From Nanoarchaeota archaeon SCGC AAA011-G17 (GTDB taxonomy: Archaea; Nanobdellota; Nanobdellia; SCGC-AAA011-G17): 6,085 nucleotides of DNA. The notes under the pieces are model-generated. The model had not been told where the DNA came from. It did no database searches and saw only the letters and a program-made list of their open reading frames with translations. Below are positions 1 to 4,961 of this stretch, in pieces. Made by a program: the position numbers and the translations under genes. Where the stretch lies: contig AQRL01000007.1 in NCBI GenBank assembly GCA_000402515.1, forward strand, positions 1-6,085. Direction: 5' to 3'. Position 1 is the first letter of the stretch; each line of letters begins with the position of its first letter.

Positions 1-284
1 TTTATCACGCAAAGAGTTCAAATTTATTGCAAGGCAATAAATCATAATCTTGATATGATTAAAATTTATTTATTCAAGACTTTTTCTACATCGCCCTAGA
101 ATTAGATAGATTTAAGTATACTACCACAACATTAAATGAATTAGTTGATTTGAATAGTGGTAGACAAGAACAAGAAAAAATAGCAAAAAAATTATTATCC
201 ATTGCTTTGGATTATGCAGAACAATTAAAAAGACCGGGTCTTAAAGTCACAATTAATAAAGACCCAGTAGATGAAATAAAGTAA
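1..284 (+). pseudogene. 3' end of an unrecognised gene, frame broken at a T-run
   Basis: The sequence is open from base 1 in one frame (including an ATG at 55, reading MIKIYLFKT) up to a TAG at about 97. A second frame then carries a clean C-terminal stretch (FYIALELDRFKY ... KVTINKDPVDEIK) ending in TAA at 282-284. The two frames join if one T is added to the five-T run at 81-85, giving MIKIYLFKTFFYIALELDRF. The C-terminal part is charged and likely helical (LNELVDL, QEKIAKKLLSIALDYAEQL). I do not recognise the family. It is the only gene on the + strand and faces glyS tail to tail. It may be a real gene with a sequencing indel, a decayed gene, or less likely a site of -1 ribosomal slippage; the upstream part lies outside the window. 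Confidence 0.45.
230..265. repeat. cluster of AAGACC/GGTCTT inverted half-sites
   Basis: Bases 230-242 form a 13-base palindrome, AAGACC-G-GGTCTT. A third copy, AAGACCC (259-265), pairs perfectly over 7 bases with GGGTCTT (236-242) across a 16-base loop. The sites lie inside the C-terminal coding stretch of the left-end gene, so protein coding may explain part of the pattern. Function unknown; chance is possible. Confidence 0.4.
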
Positions 285-462
285 AATATAATTAATATTA
301 AAAAATCTTTTCCAACCTATAACAGTTAACCTCAATTTTCTTAATTCTTTTTCTATGAAATTCATATGTCTGCTTTAAAGCCAGATGAATTGGTTATCTT
401 AAAGTTATTGTCTTTTGATACTTCTCCAATAAATCTTAGATGTTAATTCAACTAAATAATTT
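285..462. other. convergent spacer, no confident gene
   Basis: This AT-rich stretch lies between the tail of the + strand gene and the tail of glyS. The only coding-like trace is a 26-codon ORF on the + strand (366-446, beginning MSALKPDELVILKLL). It has no recognisable family and could be a remnant or chance. I see no strong hairpin-plus-T-run terminator for either gene; short T-runs occur on both strands. Confidence 0.5.
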
Positions 463-1950
463 TTATACTAATTTTCCTGCTTTTTCGAAGATTATTTCTC
501 CATAAAGGATTTTCATGATTGTCTCTTTCAGTTCAGGAATTTTTACTCTTATCTGCTTCATTGTAGATATTTCTCTCAGTGTAACTGTCTCATCTTTTAA
601 TGATTGATGATCTATCGTACAACATAAAATCGTTCCCACTTCATCCATTCTTCTGTATAATTTTCCAATACTCCCTGTTTCATCGTATGTGCAGATGAAT
701 TGTTTTTCCAAATCTTTGAATATTTTTTTAGCTATTTCTGGAAGTCCATCTTTACGAACTAATGGGAATATTGCAACATCAATAGGAGCCATTCCAACAG
801 GAAAATATACCCATGACCTTATCTCATTTTTTACTTTTTCCTCTCTAAAAGATGTTTCTAGTAAGCAATAAGTAGGGCGCTCTATTCCAAAGGCTATTTC
901 AAGAATATTTGGATACTGTCCCTGCACTTTCATATCCTGTTTTGAGAACTCCGAATGTCTTTTTAAATCATAATCTGTCCTGTCATGTATTCCTGCAATT
1001 TCAAACCAACCAAAGCGTTCTGTCTTTATTTCTAAGTCCCAAGCATCATCTGCGTAATGGGCAAGCTCTTTTGGATCGTGCTGCCTTAACCTTATTTTTG
1101 AGTCTTCAAATCCAAGAGATTTTGCTATTTTGTATGCAACATAGATACAGTATGCGTAGGCTTGTTTTTTTATTATTTTTTTAGATAGTGCCTGCTTTAA
1201 TTTTATTTTTTTTGGAGAATTTTCATCATGAGACTGCAATGGCAATTCCTCTTCCTCTATTTCCTTGAATTTTTCATAGTCATTTTCCTGGTCTTTTAGA
1301 ATGAATAATTGCGCTTCTGCCTGTGTGAATTCCCTTGTCCTTAAAACAGACTGTCTTGGGCTTATTTCATTTCTATAGGCTTTTCCTATCTGGAATACTG
1401 CAAAAGGGAGCTTTGTCCTGAAGAACCTGTAATAATCCAAGAATAATAAGTAGGTTGTTGTTGCTGTCTCCGGCCTTAGGAATGCTTCCTGATCAAGGCC
1501 AATCGTTGTTTTCATCATGAGATTATGAGTCTGCACTGGACCAAGATCTGATTTACATTTTGGGCATTTTATTTTCTTTTTTATGATTAATTTTTCAAGA
1601 CCTTCAAAATCAAGATTATTTATTTTTTCATTTGGATGCAATTCTTTTATTAGAGTGTCTGCACGATAGATTGAGCTGCACTTCATGCATTTTACTATTG
1701 GGTCTAAAAATCCAGAGTAGTGCCCTGATGCTTCCCAAACTATTTTTGGCATTATTGTTGGAGCTTCTATTTCCCAGAAACCCATTGAAGAAAATCCCTT
1801 TCTTATCAATGATTCTACTTTATTTTTTAATAATTTTCCCAATGGACCCCAATCATAAAATCCAGAAACTCCGCCGTTGTATATATTCGGAGATGGACCC
1901 CAGATAAATCCCCTTCGGACTGCAAGATCCATTACCTTATCTTCTACCAT
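463..1950 (-). CDS. glyS: glycyl-tRNA synthetase (archaeal/eukaryotic dimeric class II type)
   Basis: Charges tRNA-Gly with glycine using ATP in the cytoplasm. The N-terminus has the family signature RRGFIWGPSPNIYNGGVSGF followed by DWGPLG (about 12-37). A zinc-ribbon-like insert has C88/C91 and C129/C132. RPET (159-162) and class II motif 2 (AYRNEISPR, 191-199; LRTREFTQAEAQLF, 203-216) form the active site, with GWFEIAGIHDRTDYDL at 314-329. Motif 3 is FGIERP (354-359). The C-terminal anticodon-binding domain starts near YFPVGMAPIDVAIFPL (382-397) and runs to the end. At 495 residues it is shorter than many archaeal homologues (about 570). RPETA is followed by TTTYL instead of the usual QGxF, and motif 3 has an E where G is usual. 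Its start overlaps the dph2 stop by 14 bases; the Met at residue 7 (1932), 4 bases after that stop, is an equally plausible start. Last gene of the ZPR1-Dph2-GlyRS run. Confidence 0.95.
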   Translation of the reverse strand: MVEDKVMDLAVRRGFIWGPSPNIYNGGVSGFYDWGPLGKLLKNKVESLIRKGFSSMGFWEIEAPTIMPKIVWEASGHYSGFLDPIVKCMKCSSIYRADTLIKELHPNEKINNLDFEGLEKLIIKKKIKCPKCKSDLGPVQTHNLMMKTTIGLDQEAFLRPETATTTYLLFLDYYRFFRTKLPFAVFQIGKAYRNEISPRQSVLRTREFTQAEAQLFILKDQENDYEKFKEIEEEELPLQSHDENSPKKIKLKQALSKKIIKKQAYAYCIYVAYKIAKSLGFEDSKIRLRQHDPKELAHYADDAWDLEIKTERFGWFEIAGIHDRTDYDLKRHSEFSKQDMKVQGQYPNILEIAFGIERPTYCLLETSFREEKVKNEIRSWVYFPVGMAPIDVAIFPLVRKDGLPEIAKKIFKDLEKQFICTYDETGSIGKLYRRMDEVGTILCCTIDHQSLKDETVTLREISTMKQIRVKIPELKETIMKILYGEIIFEKAGKLV

Positions 1951-2554
1951 AATCTTTTGGAATGTCTTGGTAATTTATAATTGTTTTGTATTCAATCCTT
2001 GGGCAGGCTGTGTTTATCCAGCAATCTATGTCTGGAAAATTTTCTAATTCCTTTGTATCCAGATTATTGAAAATGAAAATGTAGGAATTTTTTAATTTTT
2101 TCTGTAGGTTAATTGCTTCATTAATCTTATTCTGCCCTTCTTTTGTTGAAACCAGAATTCCATATTTATCTGCTGAGTAGAATTTTATTAGTTTTCCTTT
2201 ATTCTGCTTTTTTACTGCTTCTATCTCTGGTTGAGAAACCTGTGATAATTTTTCTGTCAATGGATTATAAATATAGACAGGAATATTGGTTTTAAGAGCA
2301 ATTTCTGTTGGATAAAAGTATGCTGAGCCAATATATAGATATGATTTAACTTTTGATTTTATTTTTAAAGCATTTTTTATATTGCATCCAAGAACCTGCC
2401 CTCCAATAACTGAGCTTTTAAAATATTTTTTTATTTCTGGAAGATAATGCAGATACTGCACTGAAGAAAGCAGACCAAATTTGTTTTTTATTTTTATTTC
2501 CTTTATTTTTTCTATGTCTAATTTTCCCTTTGCTGGTATGAATAGTGTTTTCAT
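1937..2554 (-). CDS. dph2: Dph2-type diphthamide synthesis protein lacking domain 1
   Basis: Archaeal Dph2 is a radical-SAM-like 4Fe-4S enzyme that transfers the 3-amino-3-carboxypropyl group of SAM to a histidine of EF2, the first step of diphthamide synthesis. Family marks seen are GGQVLGCN (51-58, second conserved cysteine, C57) and WINTACPRI (179-187, third conserved cysteine, C184). The family is usually about 320-340 residues in three domains; this protein is 205. It begins MKTLFIPAKGKLD, which matches where domain 2 normally starts, so domain 1 and its cluster cysteine are absent rather than hidden by a late start. An extra cysteine, C178, lies six residues before C184. The ATG overlaps the ZPR1 stop as ATGA, so no domain 1 can be encoded just upstream in this frame. 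It could be a functional reduced form, work with a separately encoded partner, or be inactive. Family call is firm; activity is unknown. Confidence 0.85.
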   Translation of the reverse strand: MKTLFIPAKGKLDIEKIKEIKIKNKFGLLSSVQYLHYLPEIKKYFKSSVIGGQVLGCNIKNALKIKSKVKSYLYIGSAYFYPTEIALKTNIPVYIYNPLTEKLSQVSQPEIEAVKKQNKGKLIKFYSADKYGILVSTKEGQNKINEAINLQKKLKNSYIFIFNNLDTKELENFPDIDCWINTACPRIEYKTIINYQDIPKDYGRR

Positions 2555-3036
2555 GTGATTAGTGCTGAATTTCCAGAAGAGTCCTCTATAGTTAATGTTA
2601 TTGGTATTTCTCCAAGCTCAATTTTCCATAATTTTTTCAGCTGGTTCTTTGCTTTTTTTCTGTCTTCCTGGTCTTCTGCACTATCCCTCTCTTCTTCCAG
2701 TTCTTTTTTGTATTTTGACAGGATTCCTTCAGCTGTGGTTATATATCCGTTTGAAGAAACATCCGGCTTTATTGCCAGACGTATTTCCGGGATTTTTATT
2801 ATTGCTTCAGAGGATTTTGCCAGCTGTATCTTTAATTCCTTAGGATTCTTTATATTAACTGATTGTTTTTTTTCCTGAGGGGGCTCTATCTCCAAATCTG
2901 ACTTGTGATAATTACATGAAGAGCAGGTTATAGAGAATAAGAAGCATTTGAAATTCTTAAAACTTCGTTCATCTTCTATTAATGTTGCTGTCTTTTCATG
3001 ACAAACAGGGCAGTCCTGATTTTTTAACTCATCCAT
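2551..3036 (-). CDS. zpr1: ZPR1-type zinc-finger protein
   Basis: Archaeal single-module ZPR1 protein of 161 residues. In eukaryotes ZPR1 binds elongation factor EF1A (the aEF1A counterpart here) and assists its folding; the archaeal role is less clear. The zinc finger is C9-x2-C12 with C38-x2-C41 (CPVC ... CSSC). The following beta-rich domain has the family marks YITTAEGIL (98-106) and ITLTIEDSSGNSAL (146-159) near the C-terminus. A lysine/glutamate-rich helix (about 107-135) sits between them, as is usual where the family has its helical hairpin. It is the first gene of a tight run: its stop overlaps the Dph2 start by 4 bases. A TATA-like box about 26 bases upstream of the ATG suggests a leaderless transcript. 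The context with Dph2 and GlyRS fits a translation-factor theme. Confidence 0.92.
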   Translation of the reverse strand: MDELKNQDCPVCHEKTATLIEDERSFKNFKCFLFSITCSSCNYHKSDLEIEPPQEKKQSVNIKNPKELKIQLAKSSEAIIKIPEIRLAIKPDVSSNGYITTAEGILSKYKKELEEERDSAEDQEDRKKAKNQLKKLWKIELGEIPITLTIEDSSGNSALIT

Positions 3037-3056
3037 TTTTTAAAATAAATAGAAAG

Positions 3057-3067
3057 AATTTATAAAA
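3057..3067 (-). promoter_or_regulatory. TATA box for the ZPR1-Dph2-GlyRS run
   Basis: The minus strand reads TTTTATAAATT, a close match to the archaeal TATA consensus, centred about 26 bases before the ZPR1 ATG. At that spacing transcription would start at or next to the ATG, which fits the absence of a ribosome binding site. It overlaps the last base of the sepF reading frame. Confidence 0.65.
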
Positions 3068-3490
3068 CTATTCTCTGAAAGGATTTTTATTTTCCTGAGC
3101 TGGTGGCAAGCCTTCACTTCTGTGCACTTGTGCAAATGGTGGTGTTGCTACAATCCAATCTTCACCAAACCCAGCTATATCTCCTTCCATAGCATCACAG
3201 GTCTTTTTTAGCTTGTTTATTGCCCTTTTTAGCTCTATAATGTCCTTGTCTTTTATTGGCTTGATATTAACCAGGGCTATTGTATAGCCTTCTCTTAGTG
3301 CATCAAGAACGTACTTTATATCTGCAAACTCTCTTATTACAAAGGGCCTTACAATAACCTTATTTTTTGTGCCTTTTTCTGTCCCATCAACTTCTACGTA
3401 ATCAGCATCATCTTCAATAAATTCAGTAGATGTGTCTTTACCGCTTAACTTATTTTTTAGCCTTGAAAACATATTTTCTTTCATGTTCAT
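3068..3490 (-). CDS. sepF: archaeal SepF, membrane anchor of FtsZ
   Basis: SepF tethers FtsZ to the membrane at mid-cell in FtsZ-using archaea and many bacteria. The 140-residue protein has a short N-terminal amphipathic segment (MFSRLKNKL, 7-15) expected to lie on the membrane, an acidic linker (about 19-44), then the SepF core (45-117). Recognisable core motifs are VRPF (47-50), LREGYTIALVNIKPIKDKDI (65-84), LKRAINKLKKTCDA (87-100), EGDIAGFGEDWIVATP (102-117). The C-terminal tail is polar and probably disordered. Start: ATG at 3490 or the third-codon ATG at 3484; a TATA box centred near 3512 would place the transcript start close to the latter, so the shorter form is possible. ftsZ is not in the window. 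The gene is separated from UPF0147 by 44 bases and from ZPR1 by 31 bases, each spacer holding a TATA box. Confidence 0.93.
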   Translation of the reverse strand: MNMKENMFSRLKNKLSGKDTSTEFIEDDADYVEVDGTEKGTKNKVIVRPFVIREFADIKYVLDALREGYTIALVNIKPIKDKDIIELKRAINKLKKTCDAMEGDIAGFGEDWIVATPPFAQVHRSEGLPPAQENKNPFRE

Positions 3491-3506
3491 TAACAGGTTT
3501 TAAGTT

Positions 3507-3516
3507 CTATATAAAT
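3507..3516 (-). promoter_or_regulatory. TATA box for sepF
   Basis: The minus strand reads ATTTATATAG in the 44-base spacer between the UPF0147 gene and sepF. Its centre is about 22 bases before the first ATG and 28 before the ATG two codons on, consistent with a leaderless or nearly leaderless sepF transcript separate from the ribosomal-type run upstream. Confidence 0.6.
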
Positions 3517-3534
3517 ATTTCTATTTTTACATTT

Positions 3535-3783
3535 CTATTTTAGACTCTCTAAAAGGCTGACTAAATTCCAAAGTTGGGTCTTAGTGTAATTAGGGATATT
3601 AGAATCTTCACAAAGCTCATCCAGCCCTTCTAATGCCTTGTTTATCCTAAATGCCATATCTTTGTCTTCTTCCTGCAGCAGTGTAATGGCATCTTTAAGC
3701 TTTAATTTAACGTTTTTTGGGACTGTCTGGTCCTCGTCTAACTGGGAAAAAACCGAAAAAATTTCAGGATTAATAGCACTCAT
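3535..3783 (-). CDS. UPF0147 family protein
   Basis: Small all-helical protein of 82 residues matching the archaeal UPF0147 family (function unknown). Seen: VFSQLDEDQTVPKNVKLKLK (11-30), the family's typical opening, then DAITLLQEEDKDMAFRINKA and LDELCEDSNIPNYTKTQLW, ending LVSLLESLK. It lies 11 bases after prefoldin beta, so it is almost certainly co-transcribed with it and the ribosomal/RNA polymerase genes upstream; this is consistent with a housekeeping role in protein synthesis or folding, but no activity can be assigned from sequence. A purine-rich AAGAGAATC precedes the ATG. Confidence 0.9.
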   Translation of the reverse strand: MSAINPEIFSVFSQLDEDQTVPKNVKLKLKDAITLLQEEDKDMAFRINKALEGLDELCEDSNIPNYTKTQLWNLVSLLESLK

Positions 3784-3794
3784 TTTGATTCTCT

Positions 3795-4130
3795 TTACTT
3801 TTTCTGCTGCTGAAGGGTTTGCATCACTTCTTTTTGTGTTTTAGATGCTTTTTCTTGCAGTTCTCTTTCCTGCTTTTCTAATTTTTTTATTCTTAATGTT
3901 GTTGTCTCTTTTTTTTCCTCTAATTCTTTTTTTAATTCTATTTTATCTGCTAAAACCATAATATTTCCTGTTATTTTGTATACTTCTTTTTTATTTTTTT
4001 CAAGCTCCTTTAAAGCATTTTCCACCTCAATCAAATGCGCCTGAAAATTCTGTTTTTGGATTATAGAAGCCTGCATGTTCTGTTCAAAAATCTGCAACTG
4101 TGTTATTTTTTCTTCTGTTTCTTTGTCCAT
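3795..4130 (-). CDS. pfdB: prefoldin beta subunit
   Basis: Prefoldin is a hexameric (2 alpha, 4 beta) ATP-independent chaperone that captures unfolded proteins in the cytoplasm and passes them to the thermosome. The 111-residue protein is nearly all coiled coil: an N-terminal helix (about 3-45, ending KELEKNKKEVYKITG), a short beta-hairpin section (NIMVLADKI, about 57-65) that makes the hexamer platform, and a C-terminal helix rich in K, E and Q (66-111). Length and the VYKITGNIMV pattern match archaeal beta subunits rather than alpha subunits, which are longer with a second hairpin. It starts one base after the Rpo12 stop codon, so it is translationally close-coupled. The alpha subunit is not in the window. 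Confidence 0.93.
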   Translation of the reverse strand: MDKETEEKITQLQIFEQNMQASIIQKQNFQAHLIEVENALKELEKNKKEVYKITGNIMVLADKIELKKELEEKKETTTLRIKKLEKQERELQEKASKTQKEVMQTLQQQKK

Positions 4131-4131
4131 T

Positions 4132-4269
4132 TTATATTGCTTTTACCGTAGCTGATACTGTTCTTGGCTTGTATAGAATTTTACTTCCACAATAAGGACA
4201 TCTTATTTTTCTCTTGATATATTCATTTTTTATAATTTTTTCACATCTTAAACATTTATATTGTACCAT
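4132..4269 (-). CDS. rpo12: RNA polymerase subunit Rpo12 (subunit P)
   Basis: A 45-residue zinc protein of the archaeal RNA polymerase core, homologous to eukaryotic Rpb12. It begins MVQYKCLRCEKI and has the zinc ligands C6-x2-C9 and C24-x2-C27 (CPYCGSKILYKPR). The CGSKILYKPR segment and the basic tail (TVSATVKAI) are typical of the family. The start ATG lies two bases after the stop of the upstream small gene, whose last codons contain AGGA about 8 bases before the ATG, a plausible ribosome binding site. The neighbourhood L37Ae-Rpo12-prefoldin beta is a common archaeal arrangement and supports the call. Confidence 0.93.
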   Translation of the reverse strand: MVQYKCLRCEKIIKNEYIKRKIRCPYCGSKILYKPRTVSATVKAI

Positions 4270-4271
4270 AT

Positions 4272-4556
4272 TTATAATCCTGCTTCTTTGAGCATTCTAT
4301 CAAAATTTCTGTCTTGTTTATAATTACGTCTGCTTACAAATTCAATGTTTCCATTATATAATTTTTGTTTATCATAAAAGGGATTTAGTATATCTTTGTT
4401 TTCTCTTGTTAGTGTTTCTACTATCCCATAACTCACGCCTCTTACTAACTCTCTTCTTCCATCTATTATTAAGATATCGTCCCAGGAGATTTCTTCTTCC
4501 AGAGGGATTCCTTGTTTAAAAATAATTGTTTTTTTTGTTTTTTCTTTTACAGTCAT
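4272..4556 (-). CDS. small conserved-looking protein of unknown function
   Basis: A 94-residue protein that I do not recognise. It begins MTVKEKTKKTIIFKQG, has an acidic beta-like stretch (LEEEISWDDILIIDGRREL), then VSYGIVETLTRENKDI and a basic C-terminus (VSRRNYKQDRNFDRMLKEAGL). There are no cysteines, no membrane segment and no signal peptide. It is wedged between L37Ae (1-base gap) and Rpo12 (2-base gap), so it is surely co-expressed with them. In many archaea this slot is close to the KEOPS subunit Pcc1, but I see no Pcc1 features here. An upstream ATG at 4568 would add four residues, but a GAGGT five bases before the 4556 ATG marks the latter as the start. Confidence 0.8.
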   Translation of the reverse strand: MTVKEKTKKTIIFKQGIPLEEEISWDDILIIDGRRELVRGVSYGIVETLTRENKDILNPFYDKQKLYNGNIEFVSRRNYKQDRNFDRMLKEAGL

Positions 4557-4557
4557 T

Positions 4558-4761
4558 TTATACCTCATAGGCTTTTCCAGAGAATTTTAAATTACATTTT
4601 TTACACTGCCATATCCCATAAGAAACCCTTTTTACAGATTTATTATGGCATTGCGGGCAGAGTTGTTTTGATTTTTGTTTTTTTTCAATATCATTTACTT
4701 TTGCTCTTAAAATTCTACCATATCTTACCCCATATCTTCCCGAAGCTCCTACTTTTGCCAT
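4558..4761 (-). CDS. rpl37ae: 50S ribosomal protein L37Ae
   Basis: Small zinc-ribbon protein of the large ribosomal subunit, shared by archaea and eukaryotes. The 67-residue sequence starts with the family signature GASGRYGVRYGRILR (5-19) and has the zinc-finger cysteines C35-x2-C38 and C53-x2-C56 (CPQC ... CKKC), with VKRVSYGIWQC between them, and a short end (FSGKAYEV). It is about 15-20 residues shorter at the C-terminus than many homologues, which often end in a longer basic or hydrophobic tail. It is the first gene of the run L37Ae-unknown-Rpo12-prefoldin beta-UPF0147 and lies 55 bases downstream of tRNA-Pro. The leader is AT-rich, with no ribosome binding site next to the ATG, suggesting a leaderless start. 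Confidence 0.95.
   Translation of the reverse strand: MAKVGASGRYGVRYGRILRAKVNDIEKKQKSKQLCPQCHNKSVKRVSYGIWQCKKCNLKFSGKAYEV
4562..4566 (-). promoter_or_regulatory. ribosome binding site deciding the start of the small unknown gene
   Basis: GAGGT on the minus strand ends five bases before the ATG at 4556 and lies within the last codons of the L37Ae gene. It excludes the in-frame ATG at 4568, which overlaps the site itself. Confidence 0.6.
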
Positions 4762-4779
4762 TTTTGTTTAGAATATATT

Positions 4780-4790
4780 TTTATTAAAAT
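4780..4790 (-). promoter_or_regulatory. possible TATA box for the L37Ae run
   Basis: Minus strand ATTTTAATAAA is centred about 24 bases before the L37Ae ATG, the spacing for a leaderless transcript. A second AT-rich element (AAATATAT, about 4773-4780) is too near. Weak sequence match, so tentative. Confidence 0.35.
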
Positions 4791-4851
4791 TGGTGGTTTT
4801 TTAAATGTTTCTAAAATGAGGCTACCCGGATTTGAACCGGGATCGCAGCGT

Positions 4852-4869
4852 TTTTTGCTTCATTAAGGA
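4852..4869 (-). other. 18-nt tRNA intron at canonical position 37/38
   Basis: Anticodon stem CGGCG/CGCTG encloses a BHB-like fold: 4-bp central helix TTTG/CAAA, 3' bulge AAA, 5' bulge GGTC (four bases, one more than ideal), and a short intron hairpin CTT-AATG-AAG. Cuts after G37 and before A38 leave the 7-base loop TTTGGGA. One of the smaller introns for this position; slightly relaxed BHB. Confidence 0.85.
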
Positions 4870-4906
4870 CCCAAACGCCGAAGCTTAAACCAGGTTGGCC
4901 CATAGC

Positions 4907-4936
4907 TAGATGCTAAAACCAATCGAGGTTATTAGT
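4907..4936 (-). other. 30-nt tRNA intron in the acceptor stem (between nt 3 and 4)
   Basis: Standard BHB: central 4-bp helix GATG (4942-4939) with CATC (4912-4909), 5' bulge GGA and 3' bulge TAG, both three bases, on opposite strands. Cutting after the second bulge base on each side releases 30 bases. The intron-side hairpin is CTAA-(T)-AACC, loop TCGATT, GGTT-TTAG, eight pairs with one bulged T. The exon-side helix is made by the leader and nt 5-20 of the tRNA. Splicing restores GGGGCTA and full acceptor pairing, which is independent support. Confidence 0.9.
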
Positions 4937-4939
4937 CCC

Positions 4940-4961
4940 ATCCTTTAGCCAACCTAATTTA
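4940..4961 (-). promoter_or_regulatory. tRNA-Pro 5' leader with anti-D-arm strand
   Basis: Minus-strand leader TAAATTAGGTTGGC (4961-4948) pairs with GCCAACCTGGTTTA of the D arm (4898-4885), including two T-G wobbles; AGGTTGGC/GCCAACCT is perfect over 8 bases. The next leader bases (TAAAG) continue, with one mismatch and one bulged G, up to the BHB. This supplies the exon-side helix that a 3-nt first exon cannot. The strand overlaps the endonuclease stop codon (4959-4961). Confidence 0.75.

Larger units (their letters stand above)
4817..4939 (-). tRNA. trnP: tRNA-Pro(UGG) with two BHB introns
   Basis: Exons are 4939-4937 (nt 1-3, GGG), 4906-4870 (nt 4-37) and 4851-4817 (nt 38-73). The spliced acceptor 5' strand GGGGCTA pairs with TAGCCTC at all seven positions (one G-T wobble), discriminator A73. 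D arm: GGCC against AGCT (one wobble, one mismatch at 13-22) with loop AACCTGGTTTA containing G18 G19 and A14/A21; A15-T48 Levitt pair. Anticodon stem CGGCG/CGCTG (one wobble) with loop TTTGGGA after splicing: anticodon UGG, G37 as usual for proline tRNAs. Variable region is 4 bases (CGAT); T arm CCCGG-TTCAAAT-CCGGG. CCA is not encoded (TTTTAG follows). Without the first intron, bases 1-3 would be CTA and fail to pair with CTC, so the gene would look broken. A TATA box lies upstream within the endonuclease gene. Confidence 0.92.

Noticed and set aside
366-446. 26-codon ORF in the convergent spacer (MSALKPDELVILKLL...)
   Set aside because: No ribosome binding site, no recognisable family, and too short to separate from chance; mentioned only under the spacer.
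3795-4130. Prefoldin alpha, or an unrelated coiled-coil protein
   Set aside because: Length and the VYKITGNIMV hairpin pattern fit the beta subunit, and the L37Ae-Rpo12 neighbourhood supports it.
4840-4880. Anticodon GGG instead of UGG, using stem GGCGT/ACGCT
   Set aside because: That register needs one extra base before the stem and loses the neat BHB (TTTG/CAAA helix with a 3-nt AAA bulge) and G37. Either reading is still proline.
4817-4915. A tRNA pseudogene or a trans-split 3' half
   Set aside because: The 5' defect disappears when the 30-nt intron is removed, and exon 1 is present in cis, so no second locus is needed.
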